A stretch of 23,649 nucleotides of DNA from an uncultured Eubacterium sp. GTDB lineage: Bacteria; Bacillota; Clostridia; Lachnospirales; Lachnospiraceae. The first letter of the stretch is position 1. Each line of letters begins with the position of its first letter. Location of the stretch: positions 1 through 23,649 of the forward strand of contig CAJTVR010000071.1 of assembly GCA_910580075.1 (NCBI GenBank), read 5' to 3'. The position numbers and the translations under genes are program-made. Under the pieces are notes generated by a model that saw only the letters and a list, made by a program, of their open reading frames with translations, was not told the origin of the DNA and made no database searches. Positions 1 through 7,294 of this stretch are shown here, piece after piece.

Positions 1-1
1 T

Positions 2-85
2 TCGCAGGCGGAACAGAAAAAGGAAAACATTTCTCTGCCTGGCGTTCGGGAATCCTATATCATTTCCGAAGATACCCGGGGCTGA
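2..85 (+). CDS. Possible C-terminal end of a truncated gene, product unknown
   Basis: Frame 2 is open from the window edge to a TGA at 83-85 and reads as 27 charged residues ending in ISEDTRG. The composition (Gln, Glu, Lys, then a short hydrophobic strand and an acidic tail) looks like the end of a real soluble protein and would converge on purL with about 30 bases between the stops. Nothing identifies the family and no terminator is visible in the gap. With only 27 codons, chance openness cannot be excluded. Confidence 0.35.
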   Translation, partial: SQAEQKKENISLPGVRESYIISEDTRG

Positions 86-115
86 CAGAATAAATCATTG
101 CAGTTCAGGATAATT

Positions 116-3100
116 TTACTGAAAATAAGCCACTCCAGACTCAAACAGCTGCATATCCTGTTCCCCGTAAATATTCACTGCCACAGCATCCCCGCGCCGT
201 TCGGAGTGTGCCATTTTTCCGAATACGCGTCCGTCCGGGCTGGTAATTCCTTCAATGGCCATATAAGATCCGTTCACGTTCCATTCTTCATCCATAGTCG
301 GAACTCCGGCCTCGCTGACATACTGGGTAGCGGCCTGGCCGTTTGCAAACAGCCTGTCCAGCCATTCCTTCCCAGCGACAAAACGTCCCTCTCCATGGGA
401 AGCCGGATTTACATAAATGCCTCCAAGCCTTGCCTTGGCCAGCCACGGACTCTTGTTGGACACGACTTTTGTATAGACCATTTTTGAAACATGCCGCCCG
501 ATGGTATTGTACGTAAGTGTCGGTGAATCTGCTTTCTGCTCGGTAATCTCTCCGTAAGGCAGAAGGCCGAGTTTGATCAGCGCCTGGAATCCGTTGCAGA
601 TGCCCAGAACCAGACCGTCTCTTTCATTTAACAGTTGCATCACAGCTTCTTTTACACGTTCGCTGCGGAATGCATTCGCGAAAAACTTTGCAGAACCTTC
701 CGGCTCATCGCCTGCAGAAAAGCCGCCCGGGAACATCAGGATCTGGGATTTTTGTATTGCCTTTTCAAACTCGGCTGCCGAATCGCGGATGTCTGCGCTG
801 TCTAAGTTTTTAAATACTCTGATTATGACGTCGGCACCGGCCCGTTCGAATGCCTTTGCTGAGTCATATTCGCAGTTTGTGCCTGGAAATACCGGAATAA
901 AAACTGACGGTTTTGCTACGCGGTTTTTGCAGACATATATGCTGTCTGCACGGTAAACGCCTGTTGCGATTGTTTCTTTTGAAGGATCTGCACAGGTCGG
1001 AAATACCTTTTCCAGCGTCCCTGTCCATGCGCTTACTGCTTCATCCATTGAAATTGTAACATCGCCGTAGCTAAAGACTCCGGCCTTATTTACCTCGCCA
1101 ATCAGAGCAAATGACTGGTCCAGTCCTTTTTCCTTCAGTACGCCCTGAATCTCATCCAGTGCTGCTGCACCTTCGTCCGACTGGCCGTCCTGTGCTTTTT
1201 TTGCCGGGATTTCTGCAATCAGGCTGCCAAAGCCCGGTGCAAATAAGGCTTCCTTTGACAGTGCATCCGTATCCAGCGTAACTCCCAGCCTGTTGCCAAA
1301 CGCCATCTTGCTGGCAGCGGCTGCGATGCCTTTGCCATCCAGCGCATAGGCAGAAAGAATGATGCCTTTGCGCATGCATTCATGCACGGCGTCATATAAC
1401 TTTTTCACCTGAGTGTATACCGGCAGGTCGTATTCGTCTGTTTCTATAGAAAATTTCACCAGCTTATTTCCGGCTGCTTTTAATTCCGGTGTAATGATAT
1501 CCTGCTGTTTTGCTACATCCACAGCAAATGATACAAGCGTCGGAGGCACATCGATTTCGTTAAATGTCCCGGACATGGAATCTTTTCCGCCAATCGACGG
1601 CAGACCGAACCCAATCTGTGCCGCATAAGCGCCTAACAGGGCCGTAAACGGCTGGCTCCACCTGGACGGATCTTCACTCATCCTGCGGAAATATTCCTGG
1701 AACGTAAATCTGACTTTTTTATAATCGCCGCCGGATGCTGTAATCCTGGCTAAGGATTCCAAAACAGCATATACGGCTCCATGATACGGCGACCAGCTCG
1801 ATAAATACGGGTCAAATCCGTATGCCATCAAAGTAACTGTATCTGTCTTTCCTTTCAGTACCGGAAGTTTTGCCGCCATAGCCTGCGTTTCTGTCATCTG
1901 GGTGCGTCCGCCATACGGCATCAGCACACTGCCCGCCCCAATGGAGCTGTCAAACATTTCCACAAGCCCTTTTTGCGAACAGACATTTAAATCCCTGAGC
2001 GTATCCAGCCAGGCCGCTTTTATATCGTCTGCGTTAAGATCCTTCTGCACGTTTTCGATTTCCAGTTTCCGGAAGAAATTGTCTTCCTTCGACGGAATGT
2101 CTGCGGCTACTGCTGCAGTCTGGTGCGCGCCGTTTGTATTTAAGAACGCCCTGGAAATATTTACAATTTCCCTGCCCCTCCATACAAGTACCAGCCTCGG
2201 CTCTTTTGTCACTTCAGCTACGGTAACGGCTTCTAAGTTTTCTTCTTTTGCATAAGCTAAAAACTGTGTTACATCATCCGGTGCAATCACACATGCCATG
2301 CGTTCCTGTGATTCTGAAATTGCAATTTCCGTCCCGTCGAGTCCGGCATATTTTTTAGGCACTTTGTCGAGTTCCACGCGAAGGCCGTCTGCCAGCTCTC
2401 CAATGGCTACCGATACACCGCCTGCGCCAAAATCATTACATTTTTTAATAATACGGGATACTTCCGGCCTGCGGAACAGACGCTGGAGTTTGCGTTCTGT
2501 CGGTGCATTTCCTTTCTGCACTTCTGCGCCGCAGGTGTCGATTGATTTTGTCGTATGCGCTTTGGAAGAACCTGTCGCACCGCCGCAGCCGTCACGTCCG
2601 GTCCGTCCGCCTAGCAGTACGATAATATCGCCCGGGTCAGAGTTCAGGCGCCGGACTGCCGCTCTTGGCGCTGCGCCCATGACTGCTCCGATTTCCATGC
2701 GCTTTGCCACATAATCCGGGTGATAAATTTCTTTGACATATCCGGTCGCAAGTCCGATCTGATTGCCATAAGAAGAGTATCCTTTTGCCGCTCCTCTGGT
2801 CAGATTTTTCTGCGGCAGCTTGCCTGAGAGTGTTTCACCGACTGGAAGCGTCGGATCTGCAGCTCCCGTTACGCGCATCGCCTGATACACATACGTACGG
2901 CCGGAAAGCGGGTCGCGGATCGCACCGCCAAGGCAGGTAGCCGCACCGCCGAACGGCTCGATTTCCGTCGGATGATTATGTGTTTCATTTTTAAAATTAA
3001 TGAGCCATTCCTCCGTCTGGCCGTCAATTTCCACCGGAACCACAATGGAACAGGCATTAATCTCGTCAGATTCTTCCTGGTCATCCAGCTTTCCTTCTTT

Positions 3101-3958
3101 TTTCAGCCGTTTCATCGCCATCAGCGCTAAATCCATCAGGCAGACAAACTTATCGCTGCGGCCCTCATACAGATTTTCAAATGTACGCAGATAATCCTGG
3201 TATGATTCCTCAATCGGCTTACGGTAATAACCGTCTGCAAACTTTACGTCCGTAAGTTCTGTCAGAAACGTCGTATGGCGGCAGTGATCCGACCAGTAAG
3301 TATCCAGCACCCTTATTTCCGTCACAGAAGGGTCTTTTTTTTCTTCTTTTTTAAAATAATTCTGTATATGCACAAAATCCTGAAACGTCATTGCCAGATT
3401 TAAAGAATCATACAGATTACGCAGGTCATGTTCTGCCATGCTGCAGAATCCGTCAAAAATAAGGACATCCGACGGCTCTTCAAAATCCTGAATCAGCGTT
3501 TCCGGTTTTTCTGTGCCTGTTTCCCTTGAATCCACCGGATTGATACAGTGTTTTTTTACGGCTTCTAATTCGCTGTCACTGATTGTTCCGGAAATGACGT
3601 AGGTAACAGCTGTGCGGATGACCGGATCTTCCCTGCTGTCCAAAAGCCGGATGCACTGCTGTGCAGAATCTGCCCTCTGGTCAAACTGTCCCGGCAGATA
3701 TTCTACCGAAAATACCCGGCCTCCCGCATCGTCAAATGTCTCTTCATACAGGTCATCGACTGGCGGTTCTGAAAAAACGGTAATTTTTGCTTTTTCAAAT
3801 ATCTCATCTGAAATATTTTCTACATCATAGCGGATAAGCTCCCGCACATCTGTGACGCCTGATATACCAAGATAATACCTGATTTCATGTTTCAATGACT
3901 TTGCTGCCACCGCAAAAGCCGGTTTCTTTTCGGCAAATACGCGTCTCACGTTTCCCAT
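116..3958 (-). CDS. purL: Phosphoribosylformylglycinamidine synthase (single-chain PurL-PurQ fusion)
   Basis: This 1280-residue cytosolic enzyme makes FGAM from FGAR, ATP and glutamine, the fourth step of purine synthesis. The FGAM synthetase half shows SDHCRHTTFLTEL, the nucleotide-binding block KNETHNHPTEIEPFGGAATC, NDFGAGGVSVAIGELADG and GGKDSMSGTF. The C-terminal class I glutamine amidotransferase begins near IPVFPGTNCEYDSAKAFERAG. It has the nucleophile Cys1121 in LGICNGFQALIKLG and the His/Glu pair in SHGEGRF (His1188, Glu1190). All catalytic elements are present and the chain is unbroken. The length fits the clostridial/streptococcal fused clade; Bacillus-type purL, purQ and purS are separate genes. 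The ATG has an AGGAGG site at 3967-3972. It stands alone here, with no other pur gene in the window, and its leader is too short for a purine riboswitch. Confidence 0.97.
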   Translation of the reverse strand: MGNVRRVFAEKKPAFAVAAKSLKHEIRYYLGISGVTDVRELIRYDVENISDEIFEKAKITVFSEPPVDDLYEETFDDAGGRVFSVEYLPGQFDQRADSAQQCIRLLDSREDPVIRTAVTYVISGTISDSELEAVKKHCINPVDSRETGTEKPETLIQDFEEPSDVLIFDGFCSMAEHDLRNLYDSLNLAMTFQDFVHIQNYFKKEEKKDPSVTEIRVLDTYWSDHCRHTTFLTELTDVKFADGYYRKPIEESYQDYLRTFENLYEGRSDKFVCLMDLALMAMKRLKKEGKLDDQEESDEINACSIVVPVEIDGQTEEWLINFKNETHNHPTEIEPFGGAATCLGGAIRDPLSGRTYVYQAMRVTGAADPTLPVGETLSGKLPQKNLTRGAAKGYSSYGNQIGLATGYVKEIYHPDYVAKRMEIGAVMGAAPRAAVRRLNSDPGDIIVLLGGRTGRDGCGGATGSSKAHTTKSIDTCGAEVQKGNAPTERKLQRLFRRPEVSRIIKKCNDFGAGGVSVAIGELADGLRVELDKVPKKYAGLDGTEIAISESQERMACVIAPDDVTQFLAYAKEENLEAVTVAEVTKEPRLVLVWRGREIVNISRAFLNTNGAHQTAAVAADIPSKEDNFFRKLEIENVQKDLNADDIKAAWLDTLRDLNVCSQKGLVEMFDSSIGAGSVLMPYGGRTQMTETQAMAAKLPVLKGKTDTVTLMAYGFDPYLSSWSPYHGAVYAVLESLARITASGGDYKKVRFTFQEYFRRMSEDPSRWSQPFTALLGAYAAQIGFGLPSIGGKDSMSGTFNEIDVPPTLVSFAVDVAKQQDIITPELKAAGNKLVKFSIETDEYDLPVYTQVKKLYDAVHECMRKGIILSAYALDGKGIAAAASKMAFGNRLGVTLDTDALSKEALFAPGFGSLIAEIPAKKAQDGQSDEGAAALDEIQGVLKEKGLDQSFALIGEVNKAGVFSYGDVTISMDEAVSAWTGTLEKVFPTCADPSKETIATGVYRADSIYVCKNRVAKPSVFIPVFPGTNCEYDSAKAFERAGADVIIRVFKNLDSADIRDSAAEFEKAIQKSQILMFPGGFSAGDEPEGSAKFFANAFRSERVKEAVMQLLNERDGLVLGICNGFQALIKLGLLPYGEITEQKADSPTLTYNTIGRHVSKMVYTKVVSNKSPWLAKARLGGIYVNPASHGEGRFVAGKEWLDRLFANGQAATQYVSEAGVPTMDEEWNVNGSYMAIEGITSPDGRVFGKMAHSERRGDAVAVNIYGEQDMQLFESGVAYFQ

Positions 3959-4032
3959 TCTGTTTTCCTCCTAAATTCTGGCCACAGCCTTTATGCCGGT
4001 GAAGTCTTTTGTCCAAACCCGGATATAAAGAA

Positions 4033-4061
4033 AGTATACCGCATTCTGATTGCTTTTTCCA
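4033..4061 (-). promoter_or_regulatory. Candidate purL promoter
   Basis: On the minus strand TATACT (4038-4033) is a good -10 box, about 75 bases upstream of the purL start codon. The matching -35 at 17-base spacing, GGAAAA (4061-4056), is poor, which suggests activation, an alternative start point or a wrong call. It overlaps the -35 of the divergent plus-strand promoter at 4050-4078, so polymerases on the two would compete. No PurR-type or riboswitch sequence was recognised. Confidence 0.35.
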
Positions 4062-4078
4062 TAGTTCTTTGGTACAAT
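4050..4078 (+). promoter_or_regulatory. Candidate sigma-A promoter of the two-component/VanY operon
   Basis: TTGCTT (4050-4055), a 17-base spacer and TACAAT (4073-4078) fit a housekeeping promoter. Transcription would start near 4085, giving a leader of about 210 bases before the TTG start at 4298. The -35 overlaps the candidate divergent purL promoter. Confidence 0.45.
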
Positions 4079-4104
4079 TCTATATAAATATATCAATTAT
4101 GGCA

Positions 4105-4135
4105 TGTAACAGCGCATTCCGGCCAAACTGTTACA
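4105..4135. repeat. Inverted repeat TGTAACAG-N15-CTGTTACA
   Basis: The 8-base arms at 4105-4112 and 4128-4135 are perfect. The site lies about 20 bases downstream of the predicted start point of the regulator/kinase operon. It could be the first hairpin of the leader RNA or an operator dyad for a regulator such as the one encoded next door. The 15-base separation centres the arms about two helical turns apart, which suits a dimeric protein. The sequence alone does not decide. Confidence 0.5.
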
Positions 4136-4141
4136 GGTAAA

Positions 4142-4173
4142 AAACACCCCGGCTTTGCGGGCAGAGAAGCCGG
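4142..4173 (-). terminator. Hairpin with U-tract on the minus strand, upstream of purL
   Basis: Arms CCGGCTT (4149-4155) and AAGCCGG (4167-4173) form a GC-rich stem. Read on the minus strand the hairpin is followed by GGTG and then a run of T, so it resembles an intrinsic terminator for leftward transcription. On the plus strand it is just a leader hairpin with no U-tract. No leftward gene exists to its right within the plus-strand operon, so it may insulate purL from antisense RNA or be a relic. Confidence 0.4.
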
Positions 4174-4227
4174 TGCATGAAATTTGCCGTTTTGATGCTT
4201 TCATCCGTTAAAGTATATGCAGCCATC

Positions 4228-4266
4228 CTGTATCCAGAGCGCTCTGCGCCTGCCAGCAGGATACAG
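4228..4266 (+). repeat. Leader inverted repeat just upstream of the response-regulator RBS
   Basis: CTGTATCC (4228-4235) and GGATACAG (4259-4266) are perfect 8-base arms. CAT/ATG pairs outside a one-base bulge, and a smaller palindrome AGAGCGCTCT lies in the loop. The structure ends about 15 bases before the GGAGG site at 4284-4288. It is the third hairpin in the 3959-4297 gap, which otherwise contains only the promoters described and no gene. Confidence 0.45.
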
Positions 4267-4297
4267 ATGCCAAACATAAAACCGGAGGAAATATACC

Positions 4298-4957
4298 TTG
4301 ATTCATATCTTGATCGCCGAAGACGAAAAACCTATCTCCAATCTGATCCGCTTAAGCCTTAAAAATGCGGGCTATCTGTGCGACTGCGCTTTTAACGGCA
4401 CGCAGGCTGCGGACATGATCGAAAAAACCTGTTACGACCTGATTCTTCTGGATATCATGCTTCCGGATGTGGACGGATATGAACTGATGGAATATATACG
4501 GCCGATGGGAATACCTGTCATTTTTATAACAGCTAAAAATTCTGTCACAGATAAGGTAAAAGGTCTTCGCATGGGCGCCGAAGATTACATTGTAAAACCG
4601 TTTGAAATTATAGAACTGCTCGCCCGCATCGATGTTGTGCTGCGGCGTTATAATAAAACAGAAGAGGTCATCTGTGCTGCCGGGCTTGTTATTGATATGA
4701 AATCCAGAAAAGTAACCAGGGACGCTCATCCGATTGCCCTGACGCCAAAAGAATACGAACTGCTGCTGTTGTTTGTACAAAATCCAAACACTGCGCTTTA
4801 CCGTGAGACGATTTATGAACGCATCTGGGAAAAAGAATTTGTCTACGGAAGCAAGACTGTAGACCTTCATATCCAGAGGCTGCGCCGGAAAGCACATTTA
4901 GAAAAAGAACTGCTTGCCGTCAATAAAATCGGCTACCGCCTTGAGGTGAAAGAATGA
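4298..4957 (+). CDS. OmpR/PhoB-family response regulator
   Basis: This 219-residue two-domain DNA-binding regulator would be phosphorylated by the kinase encoded next. The receiver domain (about 1-115) begins HILIAEDEKPISNLI with the acidic pair. It has the phospho-acceptor Asp52 in LILLDIMLPDVDGYEL, a Thr in IFITAKN and Lys in IVKPFE. The C-terminal winged helix (about 125-218) has LTPKEYELLLLF, the recognition-helix region SKTVDLHIQRLRRK and a final NKIGYRLE. The start is TTG, nine bases after GGAGG at 4284-4288; no ATG is well placed. Its TGA overlaps the kinase ATG by four bases (ATGA), implying translational coupling. The target genes cannot be read from the sequence, but the operon itself, ending in a VanY-like enzyme, is the obvious candidate. 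Confidence 0.95.
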   Translation: MIHILIAEDEKPISNLIRLSLKNAGYLCDCAFNGTQAADMIEKTCYDLILLDIMLPDVDGYELMEYIRPMGIPVIFITAKNSVTDKVKGLRMGAEDYIVKPFEIIELLARIDVVLRRYNKTEEVICAAGLVIDMKSRKVTRDAHPIALTPKEYELLLLFVQNPNTALYRETIYERIWEKEFVYGSKTVDLHIQRLRRKAHLEKELLAVNKIGYRLEVKE

Positions 4958-6354
4958 AATTCCGTTTAAAAACAACCTGCTGCATGCTGACCCTTATGGC
5001 TTTGTTTTTCGGAGCAGGAGGCAGCGCACTGATTTCAGTCACATTTCAAAACTCCCTGCTGCAGGAAAAAAGAGCTGCCCAGGAATCTTACCGGATGATT
5101 TTAAACACACTGCAGGTAGTTAACAGCATGGACAGCTGGAGTGATGAAAAAGATATTTCTGAAACACTTGAACAGCTTTCTGCACAGGACGCTTTCGGAG
5201 CGGCGCTGCAGCTTCATTCCGAAACAAAAACGCTGTATTCCAAAGGACCTGCAGCTGCGCACTTTGTAAACCTTACCGGACAGACAGATACCACACACCT
5301 TGCCTGTACGATTTTTTCAACGCCGGAGGCTTACTATTATCTGCAGCTTTCCGGTTCTTTTTATATTGACAAAGATATTTATTACCTGGATGCTGCCTAT
5401 AATATTTCTTCAATTTATGAAACCAGGCGCCAGCAGCAGGAGATTTATCAGTATATTTTCATCATACTGTTAGCGGCCTGCGCCTGCTTTTCTTATATTC
5501 TTGCATTCTTCCTGACAAGGCCGCTTGCACGCCTGTCGAAAGCTTCGCGGGAAATTGCCTGCGGCAACTATGATTACCGCAGCAATATTAAAAGCAATGA
5601 TGAAATCGGCGCTGTTTCCAGGGATTTTGACCTGATGGCAGATCATCTGCAAAACAGCATTGAAGAACTGCGCGAAGCCATGGACCGGCAGAACCAGTTT
5701 ATCGGAAATTTTACACATGAACTAAAAACACCTATGACTTCCATTATCGGGTACGCCGACCTGTTACGCGGCCAGACGCTGGCAAAGGAAGATGAAGCAG
5801 AAGCTGCTGAATATATCTTTTCGGAAGGAAAACGCTTAGAGCGCCTGTCTTTAAAACTTCTGGATATTTTTGTATCCAAACAGGATGCCTGGACGCTGAC
5901 AAAAGCCTCCCCGGCCAAAATCATAACAGCTCTGACCGGATACTTAAAGCACGGACTGCTTTTGGAACACATTGAGCTGGATTGTAACTGCGAAGAAGGC
6001 TACTGCCAGCTGGATACTGATTTTTTCGGTTCCCTGCTTGTAAACCTGATTGAAAATGCCAGAAAAGCACTGCCTGACGGCGGACAGATTTCCGTACATT
6101 CCGCCATGACCAGCGACGGATGCCGCATCCAGGTAAAGGACAACGGCAAAGGAATCCCGGAAGAATCTATTACACATATTACAGAGGCTTTTTACCGTGT
6201 GGATAAGTCCCGTTCACGGGCACAGGGCGGCGCGGGCCTCGGGCTTACACTCTGTGCAGAAATAGCCAGAATGCATAACGGCACGATTTCTTTCCAAAGC
6301 AGTGAAGGCATGGGCACGCTTGTTACTGTAGAACTAAAAGGAGGCCTGGCTTGA
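4954..6354 (+). CDS. HAMP-containing sensor histidine kinase
   Basis: This 466-residue membrane kinase is the partner of the preceding regulator. TM1 lies at about 10-30, followed by an extracytoplasmic sensor of about 135 residues (31-165). TM2 is at about 165-187 (YIFIILLAACACFSYILAFF) and a HAMP linker begins at LTRPLARLSKAS. The dimerisation helix carries His255 in NFTHELKTPMTSIIGYADLL. The ATPase domain has the N box NLIENARKAL, G1 DNGKGIP and G2 GGAGLGLTL. All catalytic motifs are intact. It overlaps the regulator upstream (ATGA) and the next gene downstream by four bases; its SD, GAGGTGA, lies inside the regulator gene. The sensor domain matches no fold I recognise, so the signal is unknown; the VanY-like enzyme suggests an envelope cue. 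Confidence 0.95.
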   Translation: MKFRLKTTCCMLTLMALFFGAGGSALISVTFQNSLLQEKRAAQESYRMILNTLQVVNSMDSWSDEKDISETLEQLSAQDAFGAALQLHSETKTLYSKGPAAAHFVNLTGQTDTTHLACTIFSTPEAYYYLQLSGSFYIDKDIYYLDAAYNISSIYETRRQQQEIYQYIFIILLAACACFSYILAFFLTRPLARLSKASREIACGNYDYRSNIKSNDEIGAVSRDFDLMADHLQNSIEELREAMDRQNQFIGNFTHELKTPMTSIIGYADLLRGQTLAKEDEAEAAEYIFSEGKRLERLSLKLLDIFVSKQDAWTLTKASPAKIITALTGYLKHGLLLEHIELDCNCEEGYCQLDTDFFGSLLVNLIENARKALPDGGQISVHSAMTSDGCRIQVKDNGKGIPEESITHITEAFYRVDKSRSRAQGGAGLGLTLCAEIARMHNGTISFQSSEGMGTLVTVELKGGLA

Positions 6355-7184
6355 AAAAAATACTGATTACCTGTTTTTATCTGTTAATAACCGCTGCCAT
6401 TTCTGCTTCCGGCTTCCTGCTTCCGGCTGTTATATCCGATTACCAGGATAAACAGATTTTTGCAAAAATCGACCATACATCCATGGAGCCTTTGGAACTT
6501 ACTTACAGCTCCAGTCTGTATGACACGCTGCGCCTGCTATCGGAAGGCCATTACTACGTAGATTATCCTCTGACAGGCAGCAGCCGTACCTCAGATGAAG
6601 TGTATGATATCGTGCTCCGGCTCATCGGGCAGTTTGAAGATTACGGCATTATCCTGTCAGATTCCGGATATACCGTTACCAACCATACAATCACTCTGCA
6701 GCTTGCCATAGCCTCTGATAACAACCGTTATACAGATGCTTTCGGCACCGCACAGGAAAGCGGATTTTATACAGGCGAAGAATCCGGCAGCACAAAATCA
6801 GATGCTTCCTCTGATATCACAACTGCTGTCGTCTGGGCATGTTCTGTGTATTTTGTATCCGGCTACTGGATGAATTTCTGGATCGACGACAAAAGCGGAA
6901 GCGCTGTGGCCTTTTCGATGTATACAGGCCAGTCTGTGCTGTCAGATTCTTTGAATGATTCGAATCTGGATTTATTTGTAAACAGGCTTACCAGCTTTTT
7001 GCAAAATTATTATGGACTGCCCGCAGAATCCCTGCCTGTATCCGTGATTCATTCAGCGAATCCTCTGTTTGACAAAGAGGTTATTCCAGCAGAGGCCAGT
7101 TATACCATACAGCTGAAAGAAGATTCCGGCAAGCTGATTCATATGCCCCTTCGTATACACCCTGAATACATGATACTGAATTAA
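6351..7184 (+). CDS. Unrecognised membrane-anchored or secreted protein of the two-component operon
   Basis: This 277-residue protein starts at a TTG that overlaps the kinase stop by four bases; AAAAGGAGG at 6335-6343 is a strong ribosome site. The N terminus (KKILITCFYLLITAAISASGFLLPAVI) is a signal peptide or uncleaved anchor with no lipobox cysteine, so the rest should be outside the membrane. A serine/acidic stretch near 140-155 (EESGSTKSDASSD) separates two presumed lobes. The second half is aromatic-rich (VYFVSGYWMNFWIDD). I do not recognise the family. Tight coupling to regulator and kinase suggests an accessory sensor or a regulator of kinase activity, but that is inference from position only. 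Confidence 0.85.
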   Translation: MKKILITCFYLLITAAISASGFLLPAVISDYQDKQIFAKIDHTSMEPLELTYSSSLYDTLRLLSEGHYYVDYPLTGSSRTSDEVYDIVLRLIGQFEDYGIILSDSGYTVTNHTITLQLAIASDNNRYTDAFGTAQESGFYTGEESGSTKSDASSDITTAVVWACSVYFVSGYWMNFWIDDKSGSAVAFSMYTGQSVLSDSLNDSNLDLFVNRLTSFLQNYYGLPAESLPVSVIHSANPLFDKEVIPAEASYTIQLKEDSGKLIHMPLRIHPEYMILN

Positions 7185-7294
7185 AAATACAAACGATGCC
7201 GTACAGATGCCAGAAAAATGCATTTTATTTGTTTTGGCATGTTATGCTTATCCTAATCATACGGCTCCTATACAACGAAAGCGAGGCCCTGCAA

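Noticed and set aside
4177..4362. Small plus-strand ORF (61 codons) in the leader of the two-component operon
   Set aside because: No ribosome site, overlaps the regulator gene in another frame, and contains the inverted repeat at 4228-4266; leader structure explains it better.
4352..4897. 181-codon minus-strand open frame inside the first response regulator
   Set aside because: It lies wholly inside a gene with complete receiver and DNA-binding motifs; its translation shows no domain and it has no ribosome site of its own.
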